DNA from: Argopecten irradians
Lineage: Eukaryota; Mollusca; Bivalvia; Pectinida; Pectinidae
DNA: 64,000 bases
Reading direction: 5' to 3'
Assembly: GCF_041381155.1 (NCBI RefSeq)
Contig: NC_091145.1
Span: 38,145,882 to 38,209,881, forward strand
Shown here: positions 51,753-63,850 of the stretch, one piece after another
Numbering within the stretch: the stretch's first letter is position 1
Layout of the letters: each line of letters opens with the position of its first letter
Notes under the pieces: model-generated
The model's input: the letters and a program-made list of their open reading frames with translations, nothing else
What the model was told of the DNA's origin: nothing
Databases searched by the model: none
Translations under genes and position numbers: made by a program

Positions 51753-54700
51753 ATGGATTTCCCTACGCTGTCAGTTGTCGCCATTCTCCTGATTACAATT
51801 GATCACACCACGGCAAACTGTTTCGAAAGTATACCAGGCCCTAGTCCTTACCGTGAGTCAGTCGTATATTCAGTATATTACAACTATGAGCCAAAGTTTT
51901 AATTTAACAGTTACAGGTTTTGAATATTTTCTGGTTGTGAACATAGCAAATATTTCAGAAGTTCCTTTATATCGAAAACGAGCAAACATTAAAGCAAGTG
52001 GCATATCAAATTATTTATACACCGTAAGATTGATGCTGGTCATTCTAAATATCACTTCATGAAGTAGACTATTTTGGCATCATTTGATGTCCCATTCATG
52101 TTTATATTTTCATACTTTCGGTTTTTTCGGTAGGATCGGTCGATCCAGTTACATGTGTGTTCGATAACCAGACATATCAGCCTGGAGAGACGTGGGTACA
52201 CGATCCCTGTATGAACTGTTCCTGTAGTCAAGCTGGAGCGTACAGATGCTGCGGGTAACTACACCATCTTAATAAATCAATCTTAAAAAGCAGATTAGAC
52301 AAAAAAAAGAATTTAAATCAGAACGACATTCTACCAACGATCCACCTCCTTAAATGGGAAATCAGGTTATTTTTTGTTGTTCTTTTGACGATTTTCGATG
52401 ACTAATATTAAAGTTTAAACTCGGAGTATACCTGCACGATTTTAGAAAACAAAACAAAAACCAAATACATCATGTACAGAATAGTTTAAGATAACATTGC
52501 CGGGAAATCAAGGATGTTGGCAAGAGTACTAAGCGTGATGTCAATTTCTCCCTTCTATCATTCATTTCTGGGACCGTATAATATAATGCTTTAAGATTAC
52601 CACAAAAATCAAGATTTATCCTTAAAGATTTAGATTTTATTACATTGATTGTGATTTTTGACGAACAATTATATATTATCCCAACTAGGCATTACATGTA
52701 GTTACTTATGACATCATTTCGCATATGTCTGCCCTTCCCTCTATGAACTGCTAAAATCTCTGTGTAGAATTTCCATTTTATTGAACAACCTATCTTCTAA
52801 TTTTTAATTCACGTGTCAGTGTTTTATATATATTTTCTTTAAAATTTCATCAGACCTGTTGATATTTAATAATTATCAATGGATTGAACAACCAAGAACA
52901 TTTAAGGGAAAGATGTTAATGTGATAATGTAATAAATACTAGGCAACCGTTCTGCTTGATCGTTTGGCAACATGAATCAATCGATTTAATTTTTCGCCGA
53001 ACCAAAGATTTGTAAGTGAGCAGACAAAATTTGTTTGTTTGATTATTATAACTTCCTATTAACAGTCAATGTCATGCAAGGACGTAGGGCGTTAGAATTG
53101 TACCTGCTGCCCCTATTGCATGATAGTAAAAGGCGACTAAATTTAGGATCTTATCTTTTCTATTCTTCCTAACTTACTTTATCCTTCCTAATGCCTCCCT
53201 TGGCACCGCCTCACGTTTGGCCTTGAGTTGAGCGTTCGCCCCTGTGAGGAAGGCTCTGGGTTCTGTCCCCTGGCCGAGACACACCAAAGTCTGTAAAAGT
53301 GGTAGTTTCTGCTCCTGCTTAGCGCTCAGCAAAAAGGGAGTGGGACGACTGGTTCGCCCGTTGTCAGTATAATGTGACCGGGTGAGGTGTGTTGCTTGGT
53401 GTCTTCGGCGGCATGCTTCAGTGATATAGCACTATAGAAAGGGCAAGAGTTCCACTATACAAGAAGACACAACACGAACATACCGCAGTCTCCCAGTACA
53501 CTGACCTCGCACAACATACACGCGACACACCGCATGCATGGGAGGCCGTCCTTGCATGACCATGGCTGTTAATAGGACGTTAATAAATCAAACAAACAAA
53601 AAGCAAGGACGGCCTCCCATGTATGCAGTGTGTAGCGTGTGTGAATTGCGAGGTGTGTGTTTTGGGAGACTGCGGTATGTCCGTGTTGTGTCTTCTTGTA
53701 TAGTGGAACTGTTGCCCTTTTTATAGTGCTATATCACTGAAGCATGCCTCGAAGACACCAAGCAACACACCCCACCCGGTCATATTATACTGACAACGGG
53801 CAAACAAGTCGTCCCACTTCCTGTTTGCTGAGCGCTAAGCAGGAGCAGAAAATACCATTTTTACAGACTTTGGTGTGTCTCGGTCAGGGGCAGAACCCAC
53901 AGCCTTCCTCACAGGGGCGAATGCTCAAATCAAGGCCAAAAGTGAGGCGTTGCCAAAGGAGGCATTACGAAAGATAAAGTCAGTTAGGAAGAAGAGGAAA
54001 AGATAAGATCCTAAATTTAGTCGCCTTTTACGATCATGCAATAGGGGCAGCAGGCACAAGATTTATAAGTGAGAAGGATTTGTCACGATCTCTTTACACT
54101 AATAAACACCACGCGAGACGCCTATAAACCGGGAATAAAAAACCGTTATTTTTTTTAACAAATACTGTCTTATCGAGTCAAAAGAAAAGTCCAATGAGAA
54201 GCTTCATAGAGTTCACGATGTCTATGTCTTGTTTTACGGATGGCAGATTTAGAAGAAATGTCATTAAATTGTCAGTAAAAATACGACAGCTCATGAAATG
54301 ACGGCCTGCCTCAGAAAGTAAGACGGTAAGCCTGGCACCCGCAAGCTACATATATGTACATAAATGGTTGCGCCGGCGGATATCAAAGGAAAATCAATCG
54401 TCGCCCGATGCAAAGTCATGGTTAGTGCACAAAAACAAAAGCACTCGCGACGTAATCGTCAAAAAACTCGAGTGACAAGTCCTTCGCACTTATAAATTCT
54501 TGGTCGAACACATACTAAATATTACGCAAATGTGAGTTAGAACACTTTATGATGATGGTAATGTATTATTTGCTCTCATTTTATCGTATTTAGTATCGTC
54601 ATACAATGATTAAGCTATATTCGTATTTCTTTACAGATATGGTATATATGCCGGACCCGGACTTTTCGTGATAGGTTGTGCTGTAAATCGATTGGATTGC

Positions 54701-54772
54701 CACACCGGTGAACTGCTTGATGAAGTACCTGGATCGTGTCCCCGGTCTGGTCAGCTAGTTCATGTACCTTAA
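51753..54772 (+). CDS. beta-microseminoprotein (MSMB/PSP94)-like secreted protein
   Basis: Three exons: 51753-51852, 52134-52254 and 54637-54772, with GT-AG introns whose phases (1 and 2) join cleanly. The product has 118 residues. Residues 1-21 form a signal peptide with core LSVVAILLITI and probable cleavage after TTA. The mature part of about 97 residues is close to the roughly 94 of vertebrate MSMB. It has exactly ten cysteines in the family order: two spaced singles, C-x2-C-x-C, a CC pair seven residues later, then three singles. N-glycosylation sequons are NQT and NCS. Family members are small, rapidly evolving extracellular proteins; the function in molluscs is not shown here, though immune or reproductive roles have been proposed for relatives. 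Intron 1 is 281 bp; intron 2 is 2.4 kb and holds a large foldback element. A polyadenylation signal lies about 200 bp past the stop. Confidence 0.85.
53005..54073. mobile_element. 1-kb foldback repeat in intron 2, with 16-bp flanking duplication
   Basis: The left arm (about 53083-53545) and right arm (about 53604-54057) are reverse complements over some 450 bp. Examples are GGGAGGCCGTCCTTGCATG near 53540 against its inverse near 53605, and AAAGGCGACTAAATTTAGGA against its inverse near 54010-54030. The spacer and left end both carry a GTTTGTTTGAT tail and a CCTATTAACAG motif. The flanks AAGATTTGTAAGTGAG (53005-53020) and AAGATTTATAAGTGAG (54058-54073) form a 16-bp duplication with one mismatch, consistent with target-site duplication of the whole unit. 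Two 60-77-codon open frames inside are repeat-derived. Confidence 0.85.
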
Positions 54773-54969
54773 ACACTTCTACGTTCTACTCTTGGAAGTA
54801 GGAATCCATTGTTCTGTCATTTGTTTTTGAAAGTAACGTCTTAAACAAAGTGTCACTAAGGTTTTTGTGGATACCATGGTCTTAGCATTAACTGCTTTAA
54901 AACATCAATAAGTCTAACGCAATAAGGCGTTAGATAATTGTATCAGATATGTCATACAATCTTATTATT

Positions 54970-54975
54970 AATAAA
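54970..54975 (+). terminator. polyadenylation signal of the microseminoprotein-like gene
   Basis: AATAAA 198 bp downstream of the TAA stop, in AT-rich sequence; it is the first clear match after the stop. Confidence 0.6.
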
Positions 54976-55474
54976 GTAAGCTATATAATGTGCATATAAC
55001 GTTTGAAATAGCCATGGAATATAATTCAAACAGTAAATACTCAAAATTCTGGTTACTATTAAGTTGTCATGAAAAATTATTCAAAATTACATTTAGTGCA
55101 GTAACAAAGTAAAACGTAATGAAAGCTGATAGTATGTACATGTATTACTGCATCAAGATTTGTTCATGTAGATCTTCTGCTAATGAATGATACATAAACT
55201 TATAAAAGAAAAAATACCAAATACACATAAAAAATACTTCTAATAATATTTCATTCGAGTAGCTTATAGTATACATAATCTCAACATAACAAAATAAGGA
55301 AAATTGCAGAACTCATCATTCTATTCGACATAAAATTAACACAAATACATCAAAGACCTTTGTATAAGACATCAACGTATTATACGAGTACAATGTCAAA
55401 TAGTACATCAAAACATCTAAGTCTCACCCCGAGACTCAGGATTAGTTACATTTGAGTACACATTTTTACTTACT

Positions 55475-55845
55475 TTAAAGATGCCCCACGGCTGACAAAT
55501 GACAATTATTCTCCATAAAAAACAGGAGCAGGCGATTTAGTTTTTTTTCTTAAGTTACAAAAGTTGGTTATTTTCCACCATTACCACTATTGAAAAGTTT
55601 GATCATGAGCTTCTAATTTTACTACAAAATGAAAATATTAAAAATAATTAATTGCATCCCGAAAAAAATTCCTAGCACTATGTCCTATATGGAATGAAGT
55701 ATAGATTGCGCATTCACCAAAAGCAAAATAAATTATCTTATATTGTCTTTTGTGTTAATTAGACACACATATACCTCTTTAAACAGCGATTATTCTTCAA
55801 ATGATGAGTATAGTTTATACTCTGTTGGCGGTGGAGCATCTTTAA
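55475..55845. mobile_element. 363-bp MITE, copy B, flanked by TTAA
   Basis: Diverged copy of the element at 49695-50064, in the same orientation. The ends are AGATGCCCCACGGCTGACA and the inverse of AGATGCTCCACCGCCAACA, bordered by TTAA at 55475-55478 and 55842-55845. The interior matches copy A along its length, including AATTGCATCCCGAAAAAA. It has no (TA)n expansion. Confidence 0.9.
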
Positions 55846-58800
55846 GGTAATTCATACAAATATATTCATCCTAACAAATGACTTGCTGTTTTATGGCTAT
55901 AGGAAATATCTACCACTAAACGAAATATACGCGTATTTTATGACAATCCAGACAAATTATCAACCAATCCCCAGAATTCCATCTTTTGTTCACGTATTAT
56001 AATTTAATGTATCACAAATGAATTGTCAGACGATAGACAGGCACTACATGTTCTTGCAATGGCTATCAATAAAGATGACCACCAAATAACCCCAGTCGTA
56101 TCATACAAACACTTAAAGTTCGATCTATCAGAGGTCTCCATCTTGTTACAATGGCAGCAAATGTTGCTCATATGTATATGATATACCCCTTTGTATCAAA
56201 CAAGTGGTCCTCTAATTGACCTGTCGACAATATAGGCAATATACGGAAACAGAATAAGAGGTACAGATACATAATATCGGAAACAAGCATTTCTATTGCA
56301 GCGATGCAATCAATTGCAACCTCAGTGTATAAAGAAACAGAAGAGAGCAAGATATCAATAGGACTTGTATCACTCACCTCGTGTGTTAAGGCACACTCAA
56401 CAATGAAATATGAATAAGGCTATAATTAAGCACCCATGTCTTCACATTATTTAAAGCTATACGGATCATCCTTTTCTGTAGAAAATTGGTTCATTTTCGT
56501 ATTGACGGACATGGATTGACTGACAACAGACGTCGCATTAACCCATATCTTTACTGGTCCCACGTACCAGATGAGCTATATTTATAAAATTAATATTCTA
56601 CAATAAATATGTAAAAATACTGCAAAATACATGTAATTACAAAAACACATTTCTAAAATTAACAAAATATGAAATTAAAAACTCTGACAAAGTATATATG
56701 TAAACAAAAAGAGGGCTAATAGAGATATCATTCTCCACCTGCTATTTACTTAGTCTGATACATGATACAAGCTCATTTTTTTTAAAATATTTCAAACTGT
56801 CGTCATTATAAGGTAGCAATTGGAAAGTCCTTTATGTTTAGCCCTTTATTGTCCTGGGCTATCAATCGATCAACCCTTAATATGTGGCCCGGGACCGTAA
56901 TTGTAGATTAAAGCCATTAATTTCAATAAACTTAGTAGGCATATATCCTAGCATCCCATAACTCTCACATAGATGTCTGCTTCACTCCGGAAACCCTGAA
57001 CACGCATGCTACATGTTCGAAGTCTGTATTCTAGTCGCTTTTTCGCGTCATACACCACTGAAAGAATGTAATACTTCACAATAAAATAGGTGGAAGCCCT
57101 TCATCCCAGCATGCCACAGGCTAAATATAAATGCACTAGCGCTTACTTTTCTTAATGACGTCGATCAAATATATATATAATTTCGCTTATTTTAACAAAT
57201 CATTGGCATGTGACCTCAAATGACGCCTATACCGTGTATTTGAATTCATTTCTTTGCCCTTTATTCAAGCAGTTCACAAACCCAATCGGAGTTTTTCATG
57301 CTTCTTGTATTTGTAAGTCTCTGCAGCTTATGCCTCAACCATGACATTTAAATGTAACGGATTTTTTTTTCAATTTCTAAATCACCCCTCTCCATTACTA
57401 CATCTTATTCTTTTTTTACATATACATTGTGTCCATGCCATCGTTCAATCTTAAAAAACGTTTAAGCTTTAAAACGAATTTCGATTATTTCATAATTATA
57501 CATGATTGTAGTCTTTGAGAAACACAATTATCGCCTAATTCAACATGACAGTATAACTAAAAAAAAGAGAACTTCACAAAAACCGGTAGCAACATGTAGA
57601 AGTGCAGTAACGAGCCGACTAATAAGGCAGCTCCTGTTATAATGTCAAACCTACATTCTATAAGGAATATCGAACTGTCAAATCACTGTTTCAGATTTTT
57701 AATTTTGTATTCAGTGATTGCTTGATTTTCAAATGGTATGATTTACTCGACAACACAGTTATCTGTAGTAGAACACAAGTCCGAACAAATGCTCGTAATC
57801 CGTATAACATCATATTACTGTACATGCAACACAATTAAACGTGTACTAATAGAAAATCGAATATATCTAAAATTTCTCTAGAGGAGTATCAATTTAAATA
57901 AAGTAAATCTATTATGAGTTATGCATCGTTATAAGTGTTAATTGCAAAATTTTAAATTGGGATCTGGTTCATTTTTGATGATCATAAAAACACATAACAA
58001 CACAATATATCACTTATACTTAACATATAGCAAACACTAAGGCATGAGACACATCACCTAGCTAGTACTATAATACTGACACAATCATCAAATGAAAACT
58101 ACTAGACTAGTATACATCGATATTGTTAAAATACTGTAAAAATACATTTAATTATAGCGGTGAACATATTTTTATCATGTTTGCGTTAAATGTTTTGTGC
58201 GACAAATATAAAATATGGGTACATTCTCTTCATGACATAAATACGTAAAACTATTGTGAATGTGTGAATTAATCATTAAACTAAAACTATTTCAAAATCA
58301 ATTTAGCGCTTAAATTTCATTGTATCAACGTAAGTCTGTTGTTTGCAGTTACTGTAACATATATAGAATGTTAATAAAAATCTTCTTTGTACATCTATCT
58401 AATATTTCATTAAGAACAAAAAAATTCTGACATAGTATTTCGCCACTTACGTTTTCATCAAGGTGCCCTAGCTACTTACTGTACTACATGTATGACGCCA
58501 AATCATAGTTAATGTATCATGACGTCATAATAGGCTATAAACACACACACACACACATATACGTAAAAACTAAACACGTGCAACACCTATTCTTGTCAAT
58601 ATTATATTCTCGTTAATTTGACAACACATTTTCAAAGAGAGATAAAAGGGTTTGGCTAAATATGGGTTTCCGCATATCTGTGCTCAATTTAAAACAACCA
58701 TAGCTCTTTATCAGAATGTAAAACCCAAAATAAATATAAAATAATTAATTTACAAGTTAATTGCTTATACTTCAAATTACTTTTAATCATAGGTTTAGTA

Positions 58801-59818
58801 TTATTAACAGTTCATAACTTTTGCATCCTTACATTTATATATGAACATTAAAATATATTTGTCGAGAACAAAACATCGACCTCAAATACCAAGAAACCGT
58901 TTTTGATGATTGAAAAAGAGCGTGTTATATTTCAGCGAGTATTAAATCAATAAGCAAGGTGACATTGACATAGCAAATGGTAATAACAATTCATCAAATC
59001 AATCAAGGCAATCGATGTCGTTTCATCACCGATCAGGCAACAGTTGCACAAACATTTCTGAACGGAAGGGAACTCCTAAACTTCAAGGTGTCCATATGAA
59101 TGTATTACTGGTATTACAGAGGTTAAAACATCTCATTTCAAGGAACTCTCCTTAACGTATGCTGCAGCAATATTTTCAAAAGGGGAACTTTTAAGCTAAA
59201 AGCTTTCCTGAAGTTAAGGAATGATCGTGAAACTGAACCCCAAAAATACAAAATACACAGTCAAATATATTGGTCTTTATACAACTATAGACGTCTCAGT
59301 AGAATCTGCGTTCTTGATGAGACTCATCTATTTCATTGTTTTAACAAGTATATGTTAATACTACTTCAACACCACTACAAAGTCAAAACACCACAAGGAT
59401 ACTACAGTTACTGTTAGAACATAAAACATATGTTAGTTAATGTGTAGAGAACTTTGTTAATTTGAAAGATGCGCCATGATCACATAATTTCATAAATATA
59501 ATGTTAACAGCGTTAACTGAATGTTTCTGGAATTTATACCAATTGCAAATGCAATGCTGTAATCGGTTGGTTTTTTTTTTGGTTTTTTTTTGCAAGAAGT
59601 ATATTTGCATTCTTTACAATATATGATACCTTTGGATATTTCTGCTTTTAACAAATATCATTCTGTGGCATTTTCTCAATGATTAACACTTCCACAACAT
59701 AAAATTTACTAATTAACCATCACAATTTTAGGGTAAATATTCCCTTCTCACATACAGTTCTACGATAATTGCATATACAACGATTTCATATAAAACAGTA
59801 AGCTAGAGATATAGAGAC
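55846..59818. other. intergenic stretch and probable 3' flank of the PRPP-synthetase-like gene
   Basis: Strongly AT-rich, with no exon supported on either strand. An (AC)n microsatellite lies at 58540-58558. The right part probably includes the 3' untranslated region of the minus-strand gene ending at 59819; its polyadenylation site is not clear. Confidence 0.4.
58540..58558. repeat. (AC)n microsatellite
   Basis: Nine to ten uninterrupted AC dinucleotides. Confidence 0.95.
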
Positions 59819-62800
59819 TTAGCAATACGGCATGAGGTCATACCCCATCAACATTTCAGCGATAGGGTCCCGCAATGACAACAGTTTAAAAGGCTTGTTT
59901 TCACATATAGTCTTGGCATGGGGCAATGAATCGGTTACCCAGAAGTTCTCAAACTTAACGTCGTCCATCATGAACTTCTCCCAAGATTTGTTAGGAAAAA
60001 CAGCATGAGTCACATAGGCACTGATACACTTGGCCCCTTTCTCCAGTAACGCCTGAAAATATATACAAATTAAGCAATGCTTATTTTTTTCAATCGACTA
60101 TAAATAAGATTTAAACAGTTATAGACACATTCTCTAACGCATGAAAAGTCATCAGCCACTCAGGAGAACGTAGAATGTCAAAAATTATATAAACAAACTT
60201 ACATTCTGGCAACGCATGAAAAGTTTAAAATACACTAATATACTTATGCTTGAAAAGTTATGATATTTAAAAAAAACCCAACATTAGGCCTTAAATGCGC
60301 ATGGTGTAAATAAACTTGGCAAGGCTTGATAATACAAATTAAATAAACAAACTACAAAATAAACAATGACTGAAAATAATCTAATTATCATACAGACATT
60401 GTGCGCACACCACACATCGTGTAACGCACACCACACATCGTGTAACGTTGTGTGGTCACACAACTGTACTATACAAAGATTGATAAGATACAATTAACTT
60501 AATAACAGTTGAAAATCATAAACAAATTAATTAATGCCTAACAACACATAAACAAGTTTAGCAATGCCAGCATGAAATTAACAACATCTTGACAGGCATT
60601 ACATAATATAACAAGTAATCCCAGAGGGATCTTGGCGCCCACCAAAGAATGATCTATGTCTGACAATGGAAAGAGGGAACTTTTCTCTGCTTTTCAAACT
60701 TTTTCAAAAATACTACATATAAAATTTGAGACAGATCGCTTCAGTACTTTCTGAGAAAAAGCAGTAACTATCAAAATCCAAGATGGCTCCTTGGCGGCCA
60801 CCTTATTAATAGATCGGTCCCAAATTAAAATATGCACAACTTGGGCTCTAGGGAAACCAACTTATGAAATTTGAGAATGATCCTCTCAATACTTTCTGAG
60901 AAAAAGCGATAACAAACTTTAACTATTAAAATCCAAGATGGCTGCCTGGTGGCCATCTTGTTGACCAATCGATCAAAAAATGCATTATGCATAACTAGAG
61001 CCCTAGGGGAACCTACATATGAAATTTGAGAAAGATCCCTTCAGTACTTTGTGAGAAATAGCGATAACAATCTTTAACTATCAAAATCCAAGATGGCTGC
61101 CTGGCGCTCATCTTATTGACCGATTGGTCCCAAAACGCAATATGCAAAACAAGGGCCCTAAGAGAACATACATATGAAATTTGAGACAGATCCCTTAAGT
61201 ACTTTCTGAGAAATTATGATAACAAACTTCAAATATTAAAATCCAAGATGGCTGCCTGGCGGCCATCTTGTTGACCGAGTGGTCCCAAAATGCAATATGC
61301 ACAACTAAGGCCCTAGGGTACCTACATATGAAATTTGAGACAGATCCCTTCAGTACTTTCTGAGAAATAGTGATAACAAACTTTAACTATCAAAATCCAA
61401 GATGGCTGCCTTGCGGCCATCTTGTTGACCGATTGGTCCAAAAACGCAATATGCACAACAAGGGCCCTAGGAGAACATACATATGAAATTTGAGACAGAT
61501 CCCTTCGGTACTTTCTGTAAAATAGAAATAACAAGAATTGTTAACGGACGGAACGGACGGACGGACGGACGGACGGACGGACGGACCACGGACCATGGAC
61601 AAAAAGCGATTTGAATAGCCCACCATCTGATGATGGTGGGCTAATAACATGTATATGGTCTACAAAAAAATAGAAAACAAATACTGGAGTGGTACTTCTA
61701 AAACTAAGTTAAAAAAAAATTGGAAAGTTGAAAGGCAATATGTATAAAGCACTCATACAAACATACACTGGTTCTTCTAAAATAACCTGAGCTAGAATTT
61801 ATTTGTTTAAAATTGTATTTCTTGTAATTTTCACCATCACACACTCTCATAAAACATACAATGTGTGAATATGGATGCTTATATATGATGTTTCAGATCC
61901 ATGAAAGCACCAAAATACTATTGACATAGCGGTAAATGTCGCATGAAATATCCCACGTTTTGAAAGAACTGCCATAGTCAATGCCATGTTTCAAACTTTC
62001 AGGTAATATCGGAAAACTGAGTTAAACATCACGTGACCAACAACTTTGATACACGTATAGATCGGAACCTCGTGAGCCATATCATATGGTCAATATCGGC
62101 AATACCCGTACAGATCTGAATAGATCGGAACAGTTTGGATATTTCTGAGCTATTTTAAACGTGCACATGTTAAAAATCAATATTTTAATTTAATTGTTTA
62201 ACAACTTTGCGAATGCGAACTTTACTAAAGTCGGTAAATATCGAAAGTTTAAAACTTAGAGAGGCGGAGAAAAATATGTAGAACACTCTAAATACTTTTT
62301 CTATGCCAAAAATACAATAAGTCATACATCTTTAATATTGAAAACATAAGGGATATAATACTCACCCTGCCACACTCCTTCAGTGTGCCACCTGTCTGGA
62401 CTAAATCATCTATAATGATCACATGTTTTCCTTCCGGATTTCCTGATAAACAAAGTAAACTCAGTTTCAGCAATCTCCACAATCTGTACAGTCGAGACTG
62501 TGTGAACGAACATCTGTATGTAGCGACTCCCTGTCTTATGTGACCTAACATGAGACCTCCTAACATATTTTGCTATATAATGGGTCTGTTTTCATGGACT
62601 TCCTGTCTAGTCTTGAACAACCTTTCATTTGCCTGAGGCCAGTGGATTTGTAAAATTCAGCAAATTAAAGCCAATATGTAACATACCATAGACAAAATGC
62701 TATCAATTAATATCAAAGTCACACTAGTCTAGATGCTGCAGTTGAATACATTACTCTTTGCCTCGGCTTTCAACTCCGTAACCTGACCTCCAACTTCACC

Positions 62801-63102
62801 TAATAATTACTGGTTTAGAATGGCATATTTACATAAATTGTTGAGCAAATATATGGTATGCAATAACAAATCACAAATACTGGATATAAAATTAACAGCT
62901 GCGTGACTTTGACTCACCATCTTTAACTTTGACTATGCGTTTCTTGCCATCTCTGATTTTTACACAGGTGATTGAGTTCTCCTCTGGGAAGAAATGGTGA
63001 AATCGTTTGAAGGCACCATCATCAGGAAAAGCGTACACAATGTTGTCCACATCAGGGAGCTTGCTTGTCTCATTCTTTAATAAAGGCACGGCTGACTCCA
63101 AT
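59819..63102 (-). CDS. PRPP synthetase-like protein (plant class II-like), last three exons
   Basis: Exons on the minus strand are 63102-62918, 62442-62366 and 60052-59819, joined at phases 1 and 0 by GTGAGT donors and pyrimidine-rich acceptors. They give 164 residues plus one partial codon, then TAA. The 5' end lies beyond the window, since the first exon enters with the third base of a codon and nothing coding is seen to its right. The visible protein is the C-terminal half of a ribose-phosphate diphosphokinase (ATP plus ribose 5-phosphate to PRPP plus AMP). Residues 69-82 form the PRPP-binding loop, VIIIDDLVQTGGTL. An AFPDDGAFKRFHHFF block comes before it, and SAYVTHAVFPNKSWEKF and FWVTDS follow. 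These words match, as I remember them, plant class II PRPP synthetases (Arabidopsis PRS3/PRS4 type) far better than animal PRPS1/PRPS2. Activity is not proven: the N-terminal half is unseen. Confidence 0.85.
60605..61650. repeat. 155-bp tandem array with (GGAC)n and terminal hairpin, in an intron
   Basis: Six copies of a unit of about 155 bp (starts near 60722, 60867, 61022, 61177, 61331 and 61486). Each has GAAATTTGAGACAGATC and most have AAAATCCAAGATGGCTGCC and GGCCATCTTGTTGACC. The array starts after AGAGGGATCTTGGCGCCCACC and ends in a (GGAC)n run (61548-61586). It closes with a perfect 11-bp-stem hairpin, AGCCCACCATC-TGAT-GATGGTGGGCT (61617-61642), followed by AA so that the unit ends CTAA before a T. 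Tandem cores with a terminal hairpin and CTAA end recall Helitron-related elements of bivalves. It lies in the 2.3-kb last intron of the PRPP-synthetase-like gene. Confidence 0.85.
61651..62365. other. remaining last-intron sequence
   Basis: AT-rich intron sequence with no recognisable feature. Confidence 0.5.
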
Positions 63103-63238
63103 CTGATATAAAACAATTTCAAAGATCATATGTAACATCTAAGATCATCAAAGACCCTTCAACATTACAAAAAAAGGAAATGTCTATATTATATAAATTC
63201 TCTATCCACCTCTTTAATACTCAAATGCCGACCAGGAC

Positions 63239-63268
63239 AGGATGGATGGATGTATGGATGGATGGATG
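63239..63268. repeat. (GGAT)n microsatellite
   Basis: Seven imperfect GGAT units with one GTAT interruption, upstream of the first visible exon of the PRPP-synthetase-like gene. Confidence 0.9.
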
Positions 63269-63489
63269 AAATTGGTTCAGGATAAAATGGGACATATAGA
63301 TGTACATATATGTAATCCCTCTCACATTTTATGAGTTATGAGAAGGACATCAATATAAAATTTAGTGCTTTCTACACCACATCGTATTGCTTTGATAGGA
63401 TTAATCGATTGTTATGGAAGTTGAGGTAAAATGTGTTCTTCACATTGAGGCAGATTGGAAGTTAAATGGTTTCACAGAGTATCTTATGA

Positions 63490-63850
63490 AACAAGAGGCC
63501 CAAGGGCCTTAACGGTCATCTCACTACCTTGGCAATAGTGCTATAGGAAATTAATTAGGTATGGTGTCATGGTAGCCATCTTTCAACACTTTGTCACCAG
63601 TATAAATATAAATAACACCAGTAGAACTTTAGAAGAAGTTCAAAATGTGTTTTCAAGATGACCAATGTGGTGGCCATCTTGGATTTCAGATCAACCCGAA
63701 AAATAACAGCACTTTGTCAGGACTATATCAGGATCATTTCAGGCAAGTTTCAACCAAATCGCACCGGTAGAACTTGAGAAGAAGTTCAAATGTGTAAGGT
63801 TTACGCATTGCGGATGGCGCACGTTCAGATGACCTACCAAATAAAACTCT
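63490..63850. repeat. dispersed repeat fragment starting AGAGGCCCAAGGGCC
   Basis: It opens with AAGAGGCCCAAGGGCCTTAACGG and contains two copies of a GTAGAACTT(T/G)AGAAGAAGTTCAAA word about 150 bp apart, plus GATGACCAATGTGGTGGCCA. The arrangement resembles the 155-bp array in the next intron but with different sequence. It probably lies in an upstream intron of the same gene. Confidence 0.7.

Noticed and set aside
53538..53977. Two open frames inside the intronic foldback
   Set aside because: They lie across the spacer and right arm of the inverted repeat and simply follow the repeat sequence.
61322..61650. Minus-strand frames within the 155-bp tandem array
   Set aside because: They repeat with the array and run through the (GGAC)n microsatellite, so they are repeat-derived.
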